Source: Streptomyces sp. NBC_01551 | Lineage (GTDB): Bacteria > Actinomycetota > Actinomycetes > Streptomycetales > Streptomycetaceae | Assembly: GCF_026339935.1 (NCBI RefSeq) | Contig: NZ_JAPEPX010000001.1 | Coordinates: forward strand, 4,025,501-4,089,500 | Direction of reading: 5' to 3' | DNA length: 64,000 nt | In this document: positions 54,034-62,539 of the stretch, piece by piece | Layout: each line of letters opens with the position of its first letter | Numbering within the stretch: the stretch's first letter is position 1 | Translations under genes and position numbers: made by a program | The notes under the pieces: generated by a model | The model's input: only the letters and a program-made list of their open reading frames with translations | What the model was told of the DNA's origin: nothing | Database searches by the model: none

Positions 54034-55440
54034 ATGACGGATTCCTGGGCCAATTTCGGCGCCGACCTGCATCTCGACCTTTCCGCCGGGCGCGGTCGGC
54101 GCGCCGGGCTCGTGGAGGCGCTGCGCGAGGCCGCGCGCAGCGGGCGGCTCGCGCCGGGCACCCGGCTGCCGTCCTCGCGCTCGCTCGCGGTGGACCTCGG
54201 GATGGCGCGCAACACGGTGGCGGAGGCGTACGCGGAGCTCGTCGCCGAGGGGTGGTTGACGGCACGTCAGGGTTCGGGGACCCGGGTCGCGGAACGGGCC
54301 CGGCCGCGGCCTGGGAAGCCGGCGGGCGTGGTGCCGGTACGCCGTCCGGAGCGGCGCGGGCCCTCGTACAGCCTGGTGCCCGGCACCCCGGACCTGAGCG
54401 GCTTCCCGCGCGCGGCCTGGCTGGCGGCGGCCCGGCGGGCGCTGACGCACGCGCCGAACGACGCGTTCGGGTACGGGGCGGACGGGCGCGGGCGGGTGGA
54501 GCTGCGGGAGGCGCTGGCGGAGTACCTGGCGCGGGTGCGGGGGGTGTACGCGGATCCGGAGCGGATCGTGCTGTGCGCGGGGTTCGTGCACGGGCTGAAG
54601 CTGATGGCGGGGGTGCTGCGGGCGCGGCGGGTACGGGAGGTGGCGGTCGAGGGGTACGGGCTGGACGTGCACTGGGACGTGCTGGCGGGGGCGGGGCTGC
54701 GGATGCGGCCGCTGCCGGTGGACGGTGCGGGGGCGCGGACGGAGGCCCTGACCGGGGCGGGGGCGGGGGCGGTCCTGCTGACGCCGGCGCACCAGTTCCC
54801 GACGGGCGCCGCGCTGACGCCGGCGCGGCGGGCGGCGGCGGTCGACTGGGCCCGTACGACGGGCGGGCTGATCCTGGAGGACGACTACGACGGGGAGTTC
54901 CGCTACGACCGACAGCAGATCGGGGCGTTGCAGGGGCTGGACCCGGACCGGGTGGTGTACCTGGGCACGGCGAGCAAGGCGTTGGCGCCGGGGTTGCGGA
55001 TGGGGTGGCTGGTGCTGCCGCCGGGGCTGGTGGGGGAGGTGCTGGCGGTGAAGGGCCGGGCCGACTGGACCTCCAGCGCGCTGGACCAGCTGACGCTGGC
55101 GGAGTTCATCCGGTCGGGGGCGTACGACCGGCACGTGCGGGGGATGCGGCAGAGGTACTTGCGGCGGCGCGAGGCGCTGGTGGCGGCGGTGGGGGACCGG
55201 GTGACGGCGGTGTCGGGCATCTCGGCGGGCCTGCACGCGGTACTGGACCTCCCGCCGGGCACGGAGCAGCCCCTGATCCAGGCGGCCTCCTGGCACTCCC
55301 TCTCCCTGACGGGCCTCTCCCGCTACCGCCATCCCCAGGCCACGATGCCGCCCCGCGACGCCTTGGTGGTGGGCTACGGCACCCCGCCGGACAGCGCCTG
55401 GACCCCGACCCTGAACGCCCTGTCGGCAACCCTGCCGTGA
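54034..55440 (+). CDS. MocR-type transcriptional regulator (GntR HTH + aminotransferase fold)
   Basis: This is a 468-residue regulator with an N-terminal GntR winged helix (GLVEALREAARSGRLAPGTRLPSSRSLAVDLGMARNTVAEAYAEL) and a class I aminotransferase domain. The PLP Lys is Lys315 (TASKALAPGLRMGW); the DDYDGEFRYD motif supplies the Asp that holds the pyridine ring. Such proteins usually sense PLP or an amino acid and control the adjacent gene. ATG 54034 is leaderless, nine bases after the -10 box. The divergent gene encodes an AhpD-like protein, not a pyridoxal synthase, so a pure PdxR role is less likely. Confidence 0.85.
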   Translation: MTDSWANFGADLHLDLSAGRGRRAGLVEALREAARSGRLAPGTRLPSSRSLAVDLGMARNTVAEAYAELVAEGWLTARQGSGTRVAERARPRPGKPAGVVPVRRPERRGPSYSLVPGTPDLSGFPRAAWLAAARRALTHAPNDAFGYGADGRGRVELREALAEYLARVRGVYADPERIVLCAGFVHGLKLMAGVLRARRVREVAVEGYGLDVHWDVLAGAGLRMRPLPVDGAGARTEALTGAGAGAVLLTPAHQFPTGAALTPARRAAAVDWARTTGGLILEDDYDGEFRYDRQQIGALQGLDPDRVVYLGTASKALAPGLRMGWLVLPPGLVGEVLAVKGRADWTSSALDQLTLAEFIRSGAYDRHVRGMRQRYLRRREALVAAVGDRVTAVSGISAGLHAVLDLPPGTEQPLIQAASWHSLSLTGLSRYRHPQATMPPRDALVVGYGTPPDSAWTPTLNALSATLP

Positions 55441-55919
55441 CGATCCTCTGCGGGCACCGCCGCCGGGGCCGTCGCCCCCGCGGGGCCGCCTGTCGCCGTG
55501 CCGACGGGTCCGCTCCCTGCGGGCAGCGCGTGGCCGGATGCCCGTGTGCGGGGGCTTCCGCCGCCGGGGTCGCCCCGCCACCTGCAACCCCGCGGCGCGG
55601 AGCCCCACGACGGGCGCCGCAGACGCAGGGGGTTCGGGCGCAGGGAAACGGTGAAAGGGCAGCGCGTGGCCGGAGGCCCGTGTGCGGGGGCTTCCGCCGC
55701 CGGGGTCGCCCCGCCACCTGCAACCCCGCGGCGCGGAGCCCACGACGGGCGCCGCAGGCGCAGGGGGTCCGGGCGCAGCCCGGGAAACGGTGAAAGGGCG
55801 GGGCGGGGACGATCCCGGGGCGAAGCCCCGAGCGCCGCGCGGCCGCACCACATCCGGCCCCGCCCCGGGGAAGCCCGGCCCCGCTCCGGGAAGGGTCGCG
55901 CCAGGTCCGGGTCCCCGGG
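55441..55919. repeat. Non-coding stretch with a 137-bp tandem duplication
   Basis: Two head-to-tail copies of about 137 bases run at 55521-55657 and 55658-55800. Each holds GCGTGGCCGG, GTGTGCGGGGGCTTCCGCCG and GGAAACGGTGAAAGG; they differ by a few substitutions and short indels. No gene is visible: long readings on the minus strand translate the repeats into Pro/Arg-rich text without family features. The rest (55801-55919) is GC-rich with no structure that I could name. Confidence 0.8.
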
Positions 55920-56780
55920 CTACGCACGGGCAGGGGCGTCCGCAGGTGGTGGGGGTTCGCCGAAGCGGGCCAGGGCCAGGGCGCCGGCCACGGAGACGGC
56001 GAAGCCGGTGACGGCCAGCCACGCCAGACCCTCCCGCGGCCGGTCGCCGAGGAACGCCACCCCGACCACCGCCGGCCCGATCGTCTCGCCCAGCACCAGC
56101 CCGGCCGTCGCCGCCGTCACCGAGCCCCGCTGCAACGCCGAGGTGAGCAGCAGGAACCCCGCGCCCCCGCCCAGCAGCAACGCGTAAACGGCCGGGTTGG
56201 TCAGCGAGAACCCGTCGATGAGCCGGACCGCGACCTCCACCACCCCGAACCCCGTCCCCGACGCCAGGCCGAGGACCAGCGCCCGCGGCCCGTCCGGCAG
56301 CCCCCCGGCCGCCGCGCCCACCAGCAGCACCAGCACCGCCGCCCCCAGCAGCCCCCACTTGAGCGCCGGCGACCCCTCCCCGGAGCCCTCCTGCCCCGAC
56401 GACAGCCCCAGCATCAGCAGCCCCGCGCAGACCACCCCCACCGCGCCCCACTCCGTCCGGCTCAGCCGCACCCGCAGCAGCCGCGCCGCGACCACCGCCG
56501 TCACCGCCAGACTGGCGGCCATCGCCGCGCCCACCGCGTAGATCGGGATGTGCAGCAGGGCGATGATCTGGAGGACGAACCCGGCCCCGTCCAGCCCCAG
56601 CCCCAACAGGTACCGCCACTGCCGCAGCGCGCGCAGCATCAGCGCCGGGTCCACCCCCGACCCCGTCCCCGGCTCCGCCGCCCGCGCGGCCACCGCCTGC
56701 AGGACCGAGGCCGTACCGAAACAGACCGCCGCACCGAGCGCGCAAATCATCCCAAGCAGCACGAAGCGACTGTAGAACAC
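55920..56780 (-). CDS. EamA/DMT-family transporter
   Basis: This is an integral membrane protein of up to 286 residues with about ten helices, in the drug/metabolite transporter superfamily. Its first repeat begins MICALGAAVCFGTASVLQAVAARA, and the second AGLVLGETIGPAVVGVAFLGDRPREGLAWLAVTGFAV. GTG 56780 is the longest start. GTG 56762, six bases after TACAGT, would be leaderless, and ATG 56750 is a third option. The substrate is unknown. It is divergent from a lipoprotein gene. Confidence 0.75.
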   Translation of the reverse strand: MFYSRFVLLGMICALGAAVCFGTASVLQAVAARAAEPGTGSGVDPALMLRALRQWRYLLGLGLDGAGFVLQIIALLHIPIYAVGAAMAASLAVTAVVAARLLRVRLSRTEWGAVGVVCAGLLMLGLSSGQEGSGEGSPALKWGLLGAAVLVLLVGAAAGGLPDGPRALVLGLASGTGFGVVEVAVRLIDGFSLTNPAVYALLLGGGAGFLLLTSALQRGSVTAATAGLVLGETIGPAVVGVAFLGDRPREGLAWLAVTGFAVSVAGALALARFGEPPPPADAPARA

Positions 56781-56872
56781 CGCCTTGAAGACGGCCGGAT
56801 TCCATCGCTCCGATACCCCGCTCTACTCTGTCGGCAGCACGCCGCCGCGCCACGAGGGGGAGCCACACACGC

Positions 56873-57196
56873 ATGGACAGCACCGGCACCAGTACCAGCA
56901 GCACCACCACCGCCCGCCGCCGCATGCGCTCCGGCGCCGTCGCGCTCGGCGGCATGGGCCTGCTCGCCGCCACCCTCGTCGCGTGCGGCAGCAGCGACGA
57001 GCCCGACAAGCGCTGCGCCTCCCGCACCACGCTGGACCACCTGAACAGCAAGGACTGCAAGAGCGGCGGCCGCGGCTCGTACTACTACGGCGGCTACGTC
57101 AGCAACGGCAAGGTCACCGGCGGCAGCTTCGACAAGTCCGCCGTCACCCGCGGCGGCATCGGCAACGGCAGCCACTCCGGCTCCAGCGGCGGCTGA
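56873..57196 (+). CDS. Small lipoprotein
   Basis: This is a 107-residue exported lipoprotein. A basic N region (TTTARRRMRSG) and hydrophobic core (AVALGGMGLLAATL) end in the lipobox LVAC, then Gly/Ser (GSSDEPDK). The mature part is short and Ser/Gly/Tyr-rich with two more Cys (KRCASRTT and KDCKSG). GAGGGGGAG precedes the ATG by about eleven bases. The GSP-synthase-like gene begins 13 bases after the stop. This arrangement recalls ygiB-ygiC of enterobacteria, where a small lipoprotein-like protein precedes an ATP-grasp of the same family. Confidence 0.78.
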   Translation: MDSTGTSTSSTTTARRRMRSGAVALGGMGLLAATLVACGSSDEPDKRCASRTTLDHLNSKDCKSGGRGSYYYGGYVSNGKVTGGSFDKSAVTRGGIGNGSHSGSSGG

Positions 57197-57209
57197 GGAG
57201 CCCGGATCC

Positions 57210-58403
57210 ATGAAGCGGCACACCATCGAGCCCCGCCCCGACTGGCAGCGGACCGTCGAGGAGCAGGGGCTGATCTACCCCCTGACCCGCTACCCCGACG
57301 ACTCCCTGCGCCCCTACTGGGACGAGAGCGCGTACTACTCCTTCACGCTCCCGGAGGTCGAGGCGCTGGAGGGGGTCGTCGAGGAACTGCACGCCATGTG
57401 CCTCGCGGCCGCCGCGCACATCGTGGAGCACGACCGCTTCGCGGACCTCGGCATCAAGGATCCGAAGCTCGCCGCGCTCATCGCCGAGTCCTGGCGCCGC
57501 CGCGCCGAACAGCCTTCCCTGTACGGGCGTTTCGACCTGCGCTACGACGGCACCGGCCCGGCCAAGATGCTGGAGTACAACGCCGACACCCCCACCTCCC
57601 TGGTGGAGGCGGCGAGTCCGCAGTGGTTCTGGATGGAGGACCGTTTCCCCGGCGCCGACCAGTGGAACTCCCTCCACGAGCGGCTCGTCGACGCCTGGCG
57701 CCGGCAGGCCGAACTGCTCCCGCCCGGCCCGCTGCACTTCGCGCACTCCGAGACCGACGAGCTCGGCGAGGACCTGATGACGGTCGCCTACCTCCAGGAG
57801 ACCGCGGACCAGGCCGGCCTCGAAACGCACGCGCTCTCCGTCGAGCAGATCGGCTGGGACAGCCTCTCCGGCCGCTTCGTGGACGAGCGGCTCCGCTTCA
57901 TCCGCGCCTGCTTCAAGCTCTACCCCTGGGAGTGGCTGGCCGAGGACCAGTTCGGCCCCCAGGTGCTCGGCAGCTACGACCACGGCGGCGGCTCCGGCAC
58001 CACCCAGTGGATCGAGCCGCTGTGGAAGATGCTGCTCTCCAACAAGGCGCTGCTGGCCGTCCTGTGGGAGCTCTTCCCGGAGCACCCGAACCTGCTGCCC
58101 GCCTACCTCGACGGCCCGCGCGAGCTCGCGGACACCACCGGGTACGCCGCCAAGCCGCTGCTCGGCCGCGAGGGCGCCGGGGTGACGCTCCACGAAGCGG
58201 GCGGGGACGGCGCGCCGTTCGTCCCGGTCGAGGGCGAGACGTACGTCTTCCAGGGCCTTGCCCCGCTGCCCGACTTCGACGGCAACCGGGTGGTGCTCGG
58301 CGCGTGGGTCGTCGAGGAGGAGGCGGCGGGGCTCGGCATCAGGGAATCCGCGGGGCCGGTCACGGACGAGTACGCCCGCTTCCTGCCCCACGTCATCCTG
58401 TAG
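57210..58403 (+). CDS. Glutathionylspermidine synthase-family ATP-grasp ligase
   Basis: This is a 397-residue ATP-dependent carboxylate-amine ligase of the GSP synthase/YgiC type. It has WDESAYYSFTLPEVEALE near the start, LRYDGTGPAKMLEYNADTPTSLVEA, the ATP-site KPLLGREGAGVTL, and the C-terminal GAWVVEEEAAGLGIRES. Actinomycetes do not make trypanothione or the glutathione used in it, so the true substrates are unknown; a peptide or polyamine conjugate is possible. It follows the lipoprotein gene by 13 bases with GAGGAGCC upstream of ATG 57210. The 3' end faces rocD 33 bases away. Confidence 0.85.
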   Translation: MKRHTIEPRPDWQRTVEEQGLIYPLTRYPDDSLRPYWDESAYYSFTLPEVEALEGVVEELHAMCLAAAAHIVEHDRFADLGIKDPKLAALIAESWRRRAEQPSLYGRFDLRYDGTGPAKMLEYNADTPTSLVEAASPQWFWMEDRFPGADQWNSLHERLVDAWRRQAELLPPGPLHFAHSETDELGEDLMTVAYLQETADQAGLETHALSVEQIGWDSLSGRFVDERLRFIRACFKLYPWEWLAEDQFGPQVLGSYDHGGGSGTTQWIEPLWKMLLSNKALLAVLWELFPEHPNLLPAYLDGPRELADTTGYAAKPLLGREGAGVTLHEAGGDGAPFVPVEGETYVFQGLAPLPDFDGNRVVLGAWVVEEEAAGLGIRESAGPVTDEYARFLPHVIL

Positions 58404-58436
58404 TCCGGCGGGGGCCCGGGCCCGGCGGGGGCCGGG

Positions 58437-59642
58437 CTAGACGCAGAGCACCGACCGCAGCTGGTCGAGGCCCCAGTCCAGGTCCTCCTTGCTGATCACC
58501 AGCGGCGGGGCGATCCGGATCGTCGATCCGTGGGTGTCCTTCACCAGCACCCCGAGCTCCATCAGCTTCTCGGAGATCTCCCGCCCCGAGCCGTGCGACG
58601 GGTCGATGTCGACGCCCGCCCACAGGCCGCGCCCGCGCACGGCGGTCACCGCACCGCCGCCGACCAGCAGGTTCAGCTCCCGGTGCAGGTGGTCGCCGAG
58701 CTCGGCGGCGTGCTGCTGGAACTCGCCGGAGCGCAGCATCGCGATCACCTCCAGGGCGACGGCGCAGGCCAGCGGGTTCCCGCCGAAGGTGGACCCGTGC
58801 TCACCGGGCCGGAACACGCCGAGCACGTCGCGGTCGGCGACCACGGCCGACACGGGCACGACCCCGCCGCCGAGCGCCTTGCCCAGGATGTACACGTCCG
58901 GGACGACCCCCTCGTGCTCGCAGGCGAAGGTCTTGCCGGTCCGGCCCAGCCCCGACTGGATCTCGTCCGCCATGAAGAGAACGTTCCGCTCGCGCGTCAG
59001 TTCCCGTACGCCCCGCAGGTATCCGGCCGGCGGCACCAATACCCCCGCCTCGCCCTGGATCGGCTCCAGCAGCACCGCGACGGTGTTCTCCGTGACGGCG
59101 TGCGCGAGCGCGGTGAGGTCCCCGTACGGGACGATCTCGAAGCCGGGCGTGTACGGCCCGAAGTGGTCGCGGGCGTCGTGGTCCGTCGAGAAGCTGACGA
59201 TGGTCGTCGTACGGCCGTGGAAGTTGTCGGCCGCGACCACGATCTTGGCGTGGCCGTCCGGGACGCCCTTGACCTCGTAACCCCACTTCCTGGCGGTCTT
59301 CACCGCCGTCTCGACCGCCTCCGCCCCCGTGTTCATCGGCAGCACCATCTCCTTGCCGCACAGCTCGGCGAGCTGCGCGCAGAAGTCGGCGAAGCGGTCG
59401 TGGTGGAAGGCGCGGGAGGTCAGCGTGACCCGTTCCAGCTGGGCCTTCGCGGCGTCGATCAGGCGGCGGTTGCCGTGCCCGAAGTTGAGCGCCGAGTATC
59501 CGGCGAGCATGTCCAGATAGCGCCGTCCCTCCACGTCGGTCATCCAGGCGCCGTCCGCCGACGCGACGACGACGGGCAGCGGGTGATAGGTGTGCGCGCT
59601 GTGCGCGTCGGCGGAGCGGATGGCATCAGCAGTTGTCGACAC
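58437..59642 (-). CDS. rocD: Ornithine aminotransferase
   Basis: This PLP enzyme of 401 residues transfers the delta-amino group of ornithine to 2-oxoglutarate, giving glutamate semialdehyde, in arginine and ornithine breakdown. Marks of the class III family: SALNFGHGNRR, MNTGAEAVETAVKTAR, LLEPIQGEAGV, MADEIQSGLGRTG, and the PLP Lys255 in YILGKALGGG. It starts at GTG 59642 with CGGAGA upstream. It is divergent from glyA; its own control region lies on the far side of the glyA riboswitch. A related class III aminotransferase substrate is possible but the match is good. Confidence 0.92.
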   Translation of the reverse strand: MSTTADAIRSADAHSAHTYHPLPVVVASADGAWMTDVEGRRYLDMLAGYSALNFGHGNRRLIDAAKAQLERVTLTSRAFHHDRFADFCAQLAELCGKEMVLPMNTGAEAVETAVKTARKWGYEVKGVPDGHAKIVVAADNFHGRTTTIVSFSTDHDARDHFGPYTPGFEIVPYGDLTALAHAVTENTVAVLLEPIQGEAGVLVPPAGYLRGVRELTRERNVLFMADEIQSGLGRTGKTFACEHEGVVPDVYILGKALGGGVVPVSAVVADRDVLGVFRPGEHGSTFGGNPLACAVALEVIAMLRSGEFQQHAAELGDHLHRELNLLVGGGAVTAVRGRGLWAGVDIDPSHGSGREISEKLMELGVLVKDTHGSTIRIAPPLVISKEDLDWGLDQLRSVLCV

Positions 59643-59741
59643 GGGGTCTCCGATCGTCCGTCAGGCCTGTGACGAGGGTGGCGTCACTGTCCATCCTCGC
59701 TCGTATACCGGACGGAGAAACCTTTCTTGTGGCGCGCCCGC

Positions 59742-59747
59742 TAAGGT
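59742..59747 (+). promoter_or_regulatory. -10 box of the glyA transcript
   Basis: TAAGGT lies just before the predicted riboswitch, so that transcription would begin at about 59754 in its first stem. No clear -35 hexamer is visible. Confidence 0.45.
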
Positions 59748-59840
59748 GGTCGGTACGCACGGCGACTGGCGTACGGAGAACCAACTCCGGGGGAGTCGTG
59801 CGCGTACGACCGCACACAGGGCCGCTCGCCTGGGCCTCGC
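59748..59840 (+). ncRNA. ZTP (pfl-type) riboswitch in the glyA leader
   Basis: Four conserved blocks of the ZMP/ZTP riboswitch appear in order: GGCGACTGGCG (59761-59771), AGAACCAACT, CCGGGGGAG (59787-59795) and CGCCTGGGC (59827-59835), with a variable loop between. GTACGC and GCGTAC can form the first stem. The glyA ATG lies 43 bases after the last block. ZTP riboswitches are known upstream of one-carbon folate genes such as glyA, folD and purH. When 10-formyl-THF is short, AICAR accumulates and this RNA would raise GlyA. It ends near the GGAGGA ribosome site, which suggests control of translation or of a terminator not visible here. Confidence 0.75.
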
Positions 59841-59877
59841 GGGGACGAGAGACGACATCGACCCCGGAGGAGCCGCC

Positions 59878-61146
59878 ATGACCGCGCGCCGCCATCCCGC
59901 CCTTTTCGCTACCGACCCCGAACTGGCGTCGTTCGTCGAGGCGGAAGAAGCACTCCAGGCGGAGACCCTCCGCCTCATCCCGAGCGAGAACTACGTGTCC
60001 GCGGCCGTCCTGGAGGCCTCCGGCACGGTGCTGCAGAACAAGTACAGCGAGGGCTACCCCGGCCGCCGCTACTACGAGGGCCAGCAGAACATCGACCGCG
60101 TCGAGGCGCTGGCCGTCGAGCGGGCGAAGGGCCTGTTCGGGGTGGACCACGCGAACGTCCAGCCGTACTCCGGCTCGCCGGCGAACCTCGCGGTGTACCT
60201 GGCGTTCGCCAAGCCCGGCGACACGGTGATGGGCATGGCCCTGCCGATGGGCGGGCACCTCACCCACGGCTGGGGCGTCTCGGCCACGGGCTCCTGGTTC
60301 CGGGGCGTCCAGTACGGCGTACGGGCCGACACCGGCCTGATCGACTACGACGCGGTGCGCGAGCTGGCCCTCGCGGAGCGCCCGAAGATCATGTTCTGCG
60401 GCGGCACCGCCCTGCCCCGCACGATCGACTTCGAGGCCTTCGCGTCGATCGCGCGCGAGGCGGGCTCGGTCCTGGTCGCGGACGTGGCGCACATCGCCGG
60501 CCTGATCGCGGGCGGCGCGCACCCGTCGCCGGTGCCGCACGTGGACGTCGTCTCCACCACCACGCACAAGACCCTGCGGGGTCCGCGCGGCGCGATGCTG
60601 ATGTGCCGGGAGGAGCACGCGAAGGCCATCGACAAGGCGGTCTTCCCGGGCCTGCAGGGCGGCCCGCACAACCAGACGACGGCGGGCATCGCGGTCGCCC
60701 TCCACGAGGCCGCGCAGCCGGCGTTCGTGACGTACGCGCACGCGGTGGTGGCCAACGCGAAGGCCCTGGCCGAGGCGCTGCTCGCACGCGGCTTCGACCT
60801 CGTCTCGGGCGGCACGGACAACCACCTGATCCTGATGGACCTGACCTCCCGGGGCGTCCCGGGCAAGGTCGCGGCGAAGGCGCTGGACCGGGCCGGGATC
60901 GTCGTGAACTACAACACGGTGCCGTTCGACCCCCGCAAGCCGTTCGACCCGTCGGGGATCCGGATCGGCACGCCGTCGCTGACCTCGCGCGGGCTCGGCG
61001 TCCAGCACATGCCGGTGGTGGCGGAGTGGATCTCCCGGGCCGTCGACGCGGCCGCCAAGTCGGACGAGCCGGCCCTGGCCGCCGTCCGCGCGGAGGTCGA
61101 GGACCTGATGTCAGCCCACCCGGCCCCGGGCCTCCCGCTGTCCTGA
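59878..61146 (+). CDS. glyA: Serine hydroxymethyltransferase
   Basis: This PLP enzyme of 422 residues converts serine and THF to glycine and 5,10-methylene-THF, the main source of one-carbon units for purN, purH and folD, which are also in this window. Signatures: RLIPSENYVSAAVLEASG, KYSEGYPGRRYYEG, and the PLP Lys231 in STTTHKTLRGPRGA. ATG 59878 follows CGGAGGAGCC. A predicted ZTP riboswitch lies immediately upstream. Streptomyces often have more than one glyA; this is the one beside trpS. It ends before a repeat-rich intergenic stretch. Confidence 0.97.
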   Translation: MTARRHPALFATDPELASFVEAEEALQAETLRLIPSENYVSAAVLEASGTVLQNKYSEGYPGRRYYEGQQNIDRVEALAVERAKGLFGVDHANVQPYSGSPANLAVYLAFAKPGDTVMGMALPMGGHLTHGWGVSATGSWFRGVQYGVRADTGLIDYDAVRELALAERPKIMFCGGTALPRTIDFEAFASIAREAGSVLVADVAHIAGLIAGGAHPSPVPHVDVVSTTTHKTLRGPRGAMLMCREEHAKAIDKAVFPGLQGGPHNQTTAGIAVALHEAAQPAFVTYAHAVVANAKALAEALLARGFDLVSGGTDNHLILMDLTSRGVPGKVAAKALDRAGIVVNYNTVPFDPRKPFDPSGIRIGTPSLTSRGLGVQHMPVVAEWISRAVDAAAKSDEPALAAVRAEVEDLMSAHPAPGLPLS

Positions 61147-61384
61147 CACGTCGGCCGCCGGCGGGGCCGGCTGGATCCAGCCCCCGCCGGGCCGCTCGGC
61201 GGGGGCTGAAGGAACCGGCCCCGCCGGCGTTCGAGGCGCGGAGCGCGGGGCCGCTTGCGTGGCGGCGCCGCGGACGCGTGCGGCGGAGCGAGGGGCCGCG
61301 GCGCCGGCGGCGGTGTCGCGTTCGCCCCCGCGACAAGGGCGCCGGTGGGCCCGAGCCCGCCCGCGCACCTGAGAGAATGAAGCC
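61147..61384. repeat. Intergenic repeats between glyA and trpS
   Basis: GGCGGGGCCGGCTGGATCC and CCGCCGGCGTTCGAGGCGCGG (61217-61241) belong to the dispersed element family seen at 30544. GCTGGATCCAGC (61169-61180) forms a 6-bp palindrome. The -10-like GAGAAT at 61371-61376 lies eight bases before trpS. No gene is visible. Confidence 0.6.
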
Positions 61385-62398
61385 ATGGCTTCTGATCGTC
61401 CTCGCGCGCTCTCCGGCATCCAGCCCACCTCCGGTTCGTTCCACCTCGGGAACTACCTCGGTGCCATCCGCCAGTACGTCGCCCTCCAGGAGACGCACGA
61501 CGCGTTCTACATGGTCGTCGACCTGCACGCGATCACCATGCCGCAGGATCCGAAGGATCTCCGCGCGAACACCCGCCTCTCCGCCGCGCAGCTGCTCGCC
61601 GCCGGCCTGGACCCCGAGCGCTGCACGCTCTTCATCCAGAGCCACGTGCCCGAGCACGCGCAGCTCGGCTGGGTCATGAACTGCATCACCGGCTTCGGCG
61701 AGGCCAGCCGGATGACCCAGTTCAAGGACAAGTCCGCGAAGTCGGGCGCGAACAACGCCACCGTCGGCCTGTTCACGTACCCGATCCTCCAGGTGGCCGA
61801 CATCCTCCTCTACCAGGCGAACGCCGTCCCGGTCGGCGAGGACCAGCGCCAGCACATCGAGCTGACCCGCGACCTCGCCGAGCGCTTCAACACGCGCTTC
61901 GGCCGGACCTTCACCCTCCCCGCCGCGCACATCGTCAAGGAGGTCGCGAAGATCTACGACCTCCAGGACCCGGCGATCAAGATGTCGAAGTCCGCGTCCT
62001 CGCCCAAGGGCCTGATCAACCTCCTCGACGAGCCCAAGGTCACCGAGAAGAAGATCAAGAGCGCGGTCACCGACACCGAGGCCGAGATCCGCTTCGACAC
62101 CGAGAAGAAGCCCGGCGTCAGCAACCTGCTCACGATCTACTCCACCCTCACGGGCGAGACGGTCACCGCCCTGGAGGAGAAGTACGAGGGCAAGGGCTAC
62201 GGCGCGCTGAAGACCGACCTGGCCGGTGTGATGGTCGATTTCGTCACACCGTTCAGGCAGCGCACCCAGGAGTACCTGGACGACCCCGAGACCCTGGACG
62301 CCATCTTGGCCAAGGGCGCGGAGAAGGCCCGCGCGGTCGCCGCCGAGACCCTGGCGCAGGCCTACGACCGCCTCGGGTTCCTGCCCGCGAAGCACTGA
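61385..62398 (+). CDS. trpS: Tryptophanyl-tRNA synthetase
   Basis: This class I enzyme of 337 residues charges tRNA-Trp. The HIGH-type motif is SFHLGNY (18-24) within [19 protein letters not shown], and KMSKS is at 199-203 ([14 protein letters not shown]). Length and motifs fit bacterial TrpS. ATG 61385 lacks a ribosome site and follows GAGAAT by eight bases, so it may be leaderless. Some Streptomyces have a second, indolmycin-resistant TrpS elsewhere; nothing in this sequence alone tells which type it is. Confidence 0.96.
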   Translation: MASDRPRALSGIQPTSGSFHLGNYLGAIRQYVALQETHDAFYMVVDLHAITMPQDPKDLRANTRLSAAQLLAAGLDPERCTLFIQSHVPEHAQLGWVMNCITGFGEASRMTQFKDKSAKSGANNATVGLFTYPILQVADILLYQANAVPVGEDQRQHIELTRDLAERFNTRFGRTFTLPAAHIVKEVAKIYDLQDPAIKMSKSASSPKGLINLLDEPKVTEKKIKSAVTDTEAEIRFDTEKKPGVSNLLTIYSTLTGETVTALEEKYEGKGYGALKTDLAGVMVDFVTPFRQRTQEYLDDPETLDAILAKGAEKARAVAAETLAQAYDRLGFLPAKH

Positions 62399-62539
62399 AT
62401 CCGCTCTGAATCCGCCCTGACACCGCGCTGACACCCCCGGGCGCCGGCCCCGCCGAAAGAGGCCTCTGGCGTCCCAGGGGTGCTGCCGCCACACTGAAGC
62501 GACAGCACGCGCGCAAACCGACTGACGGAGGAGACATAC

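Noticed and set aside
53281..57060. A 1259-residue reading on the minus strand
   Set aside because: It is a GC-bias shadow running across the MocR, AhpD-like and EamA genes and the tandem repeat, with Pro/Arg/Gly text and no domain.
59748..59840. A glycine riboswitch upstream of glyA
   Set aside because: The conserved glycine aptamer blocks are absent, while those of the ZTP aptamer are present in order.
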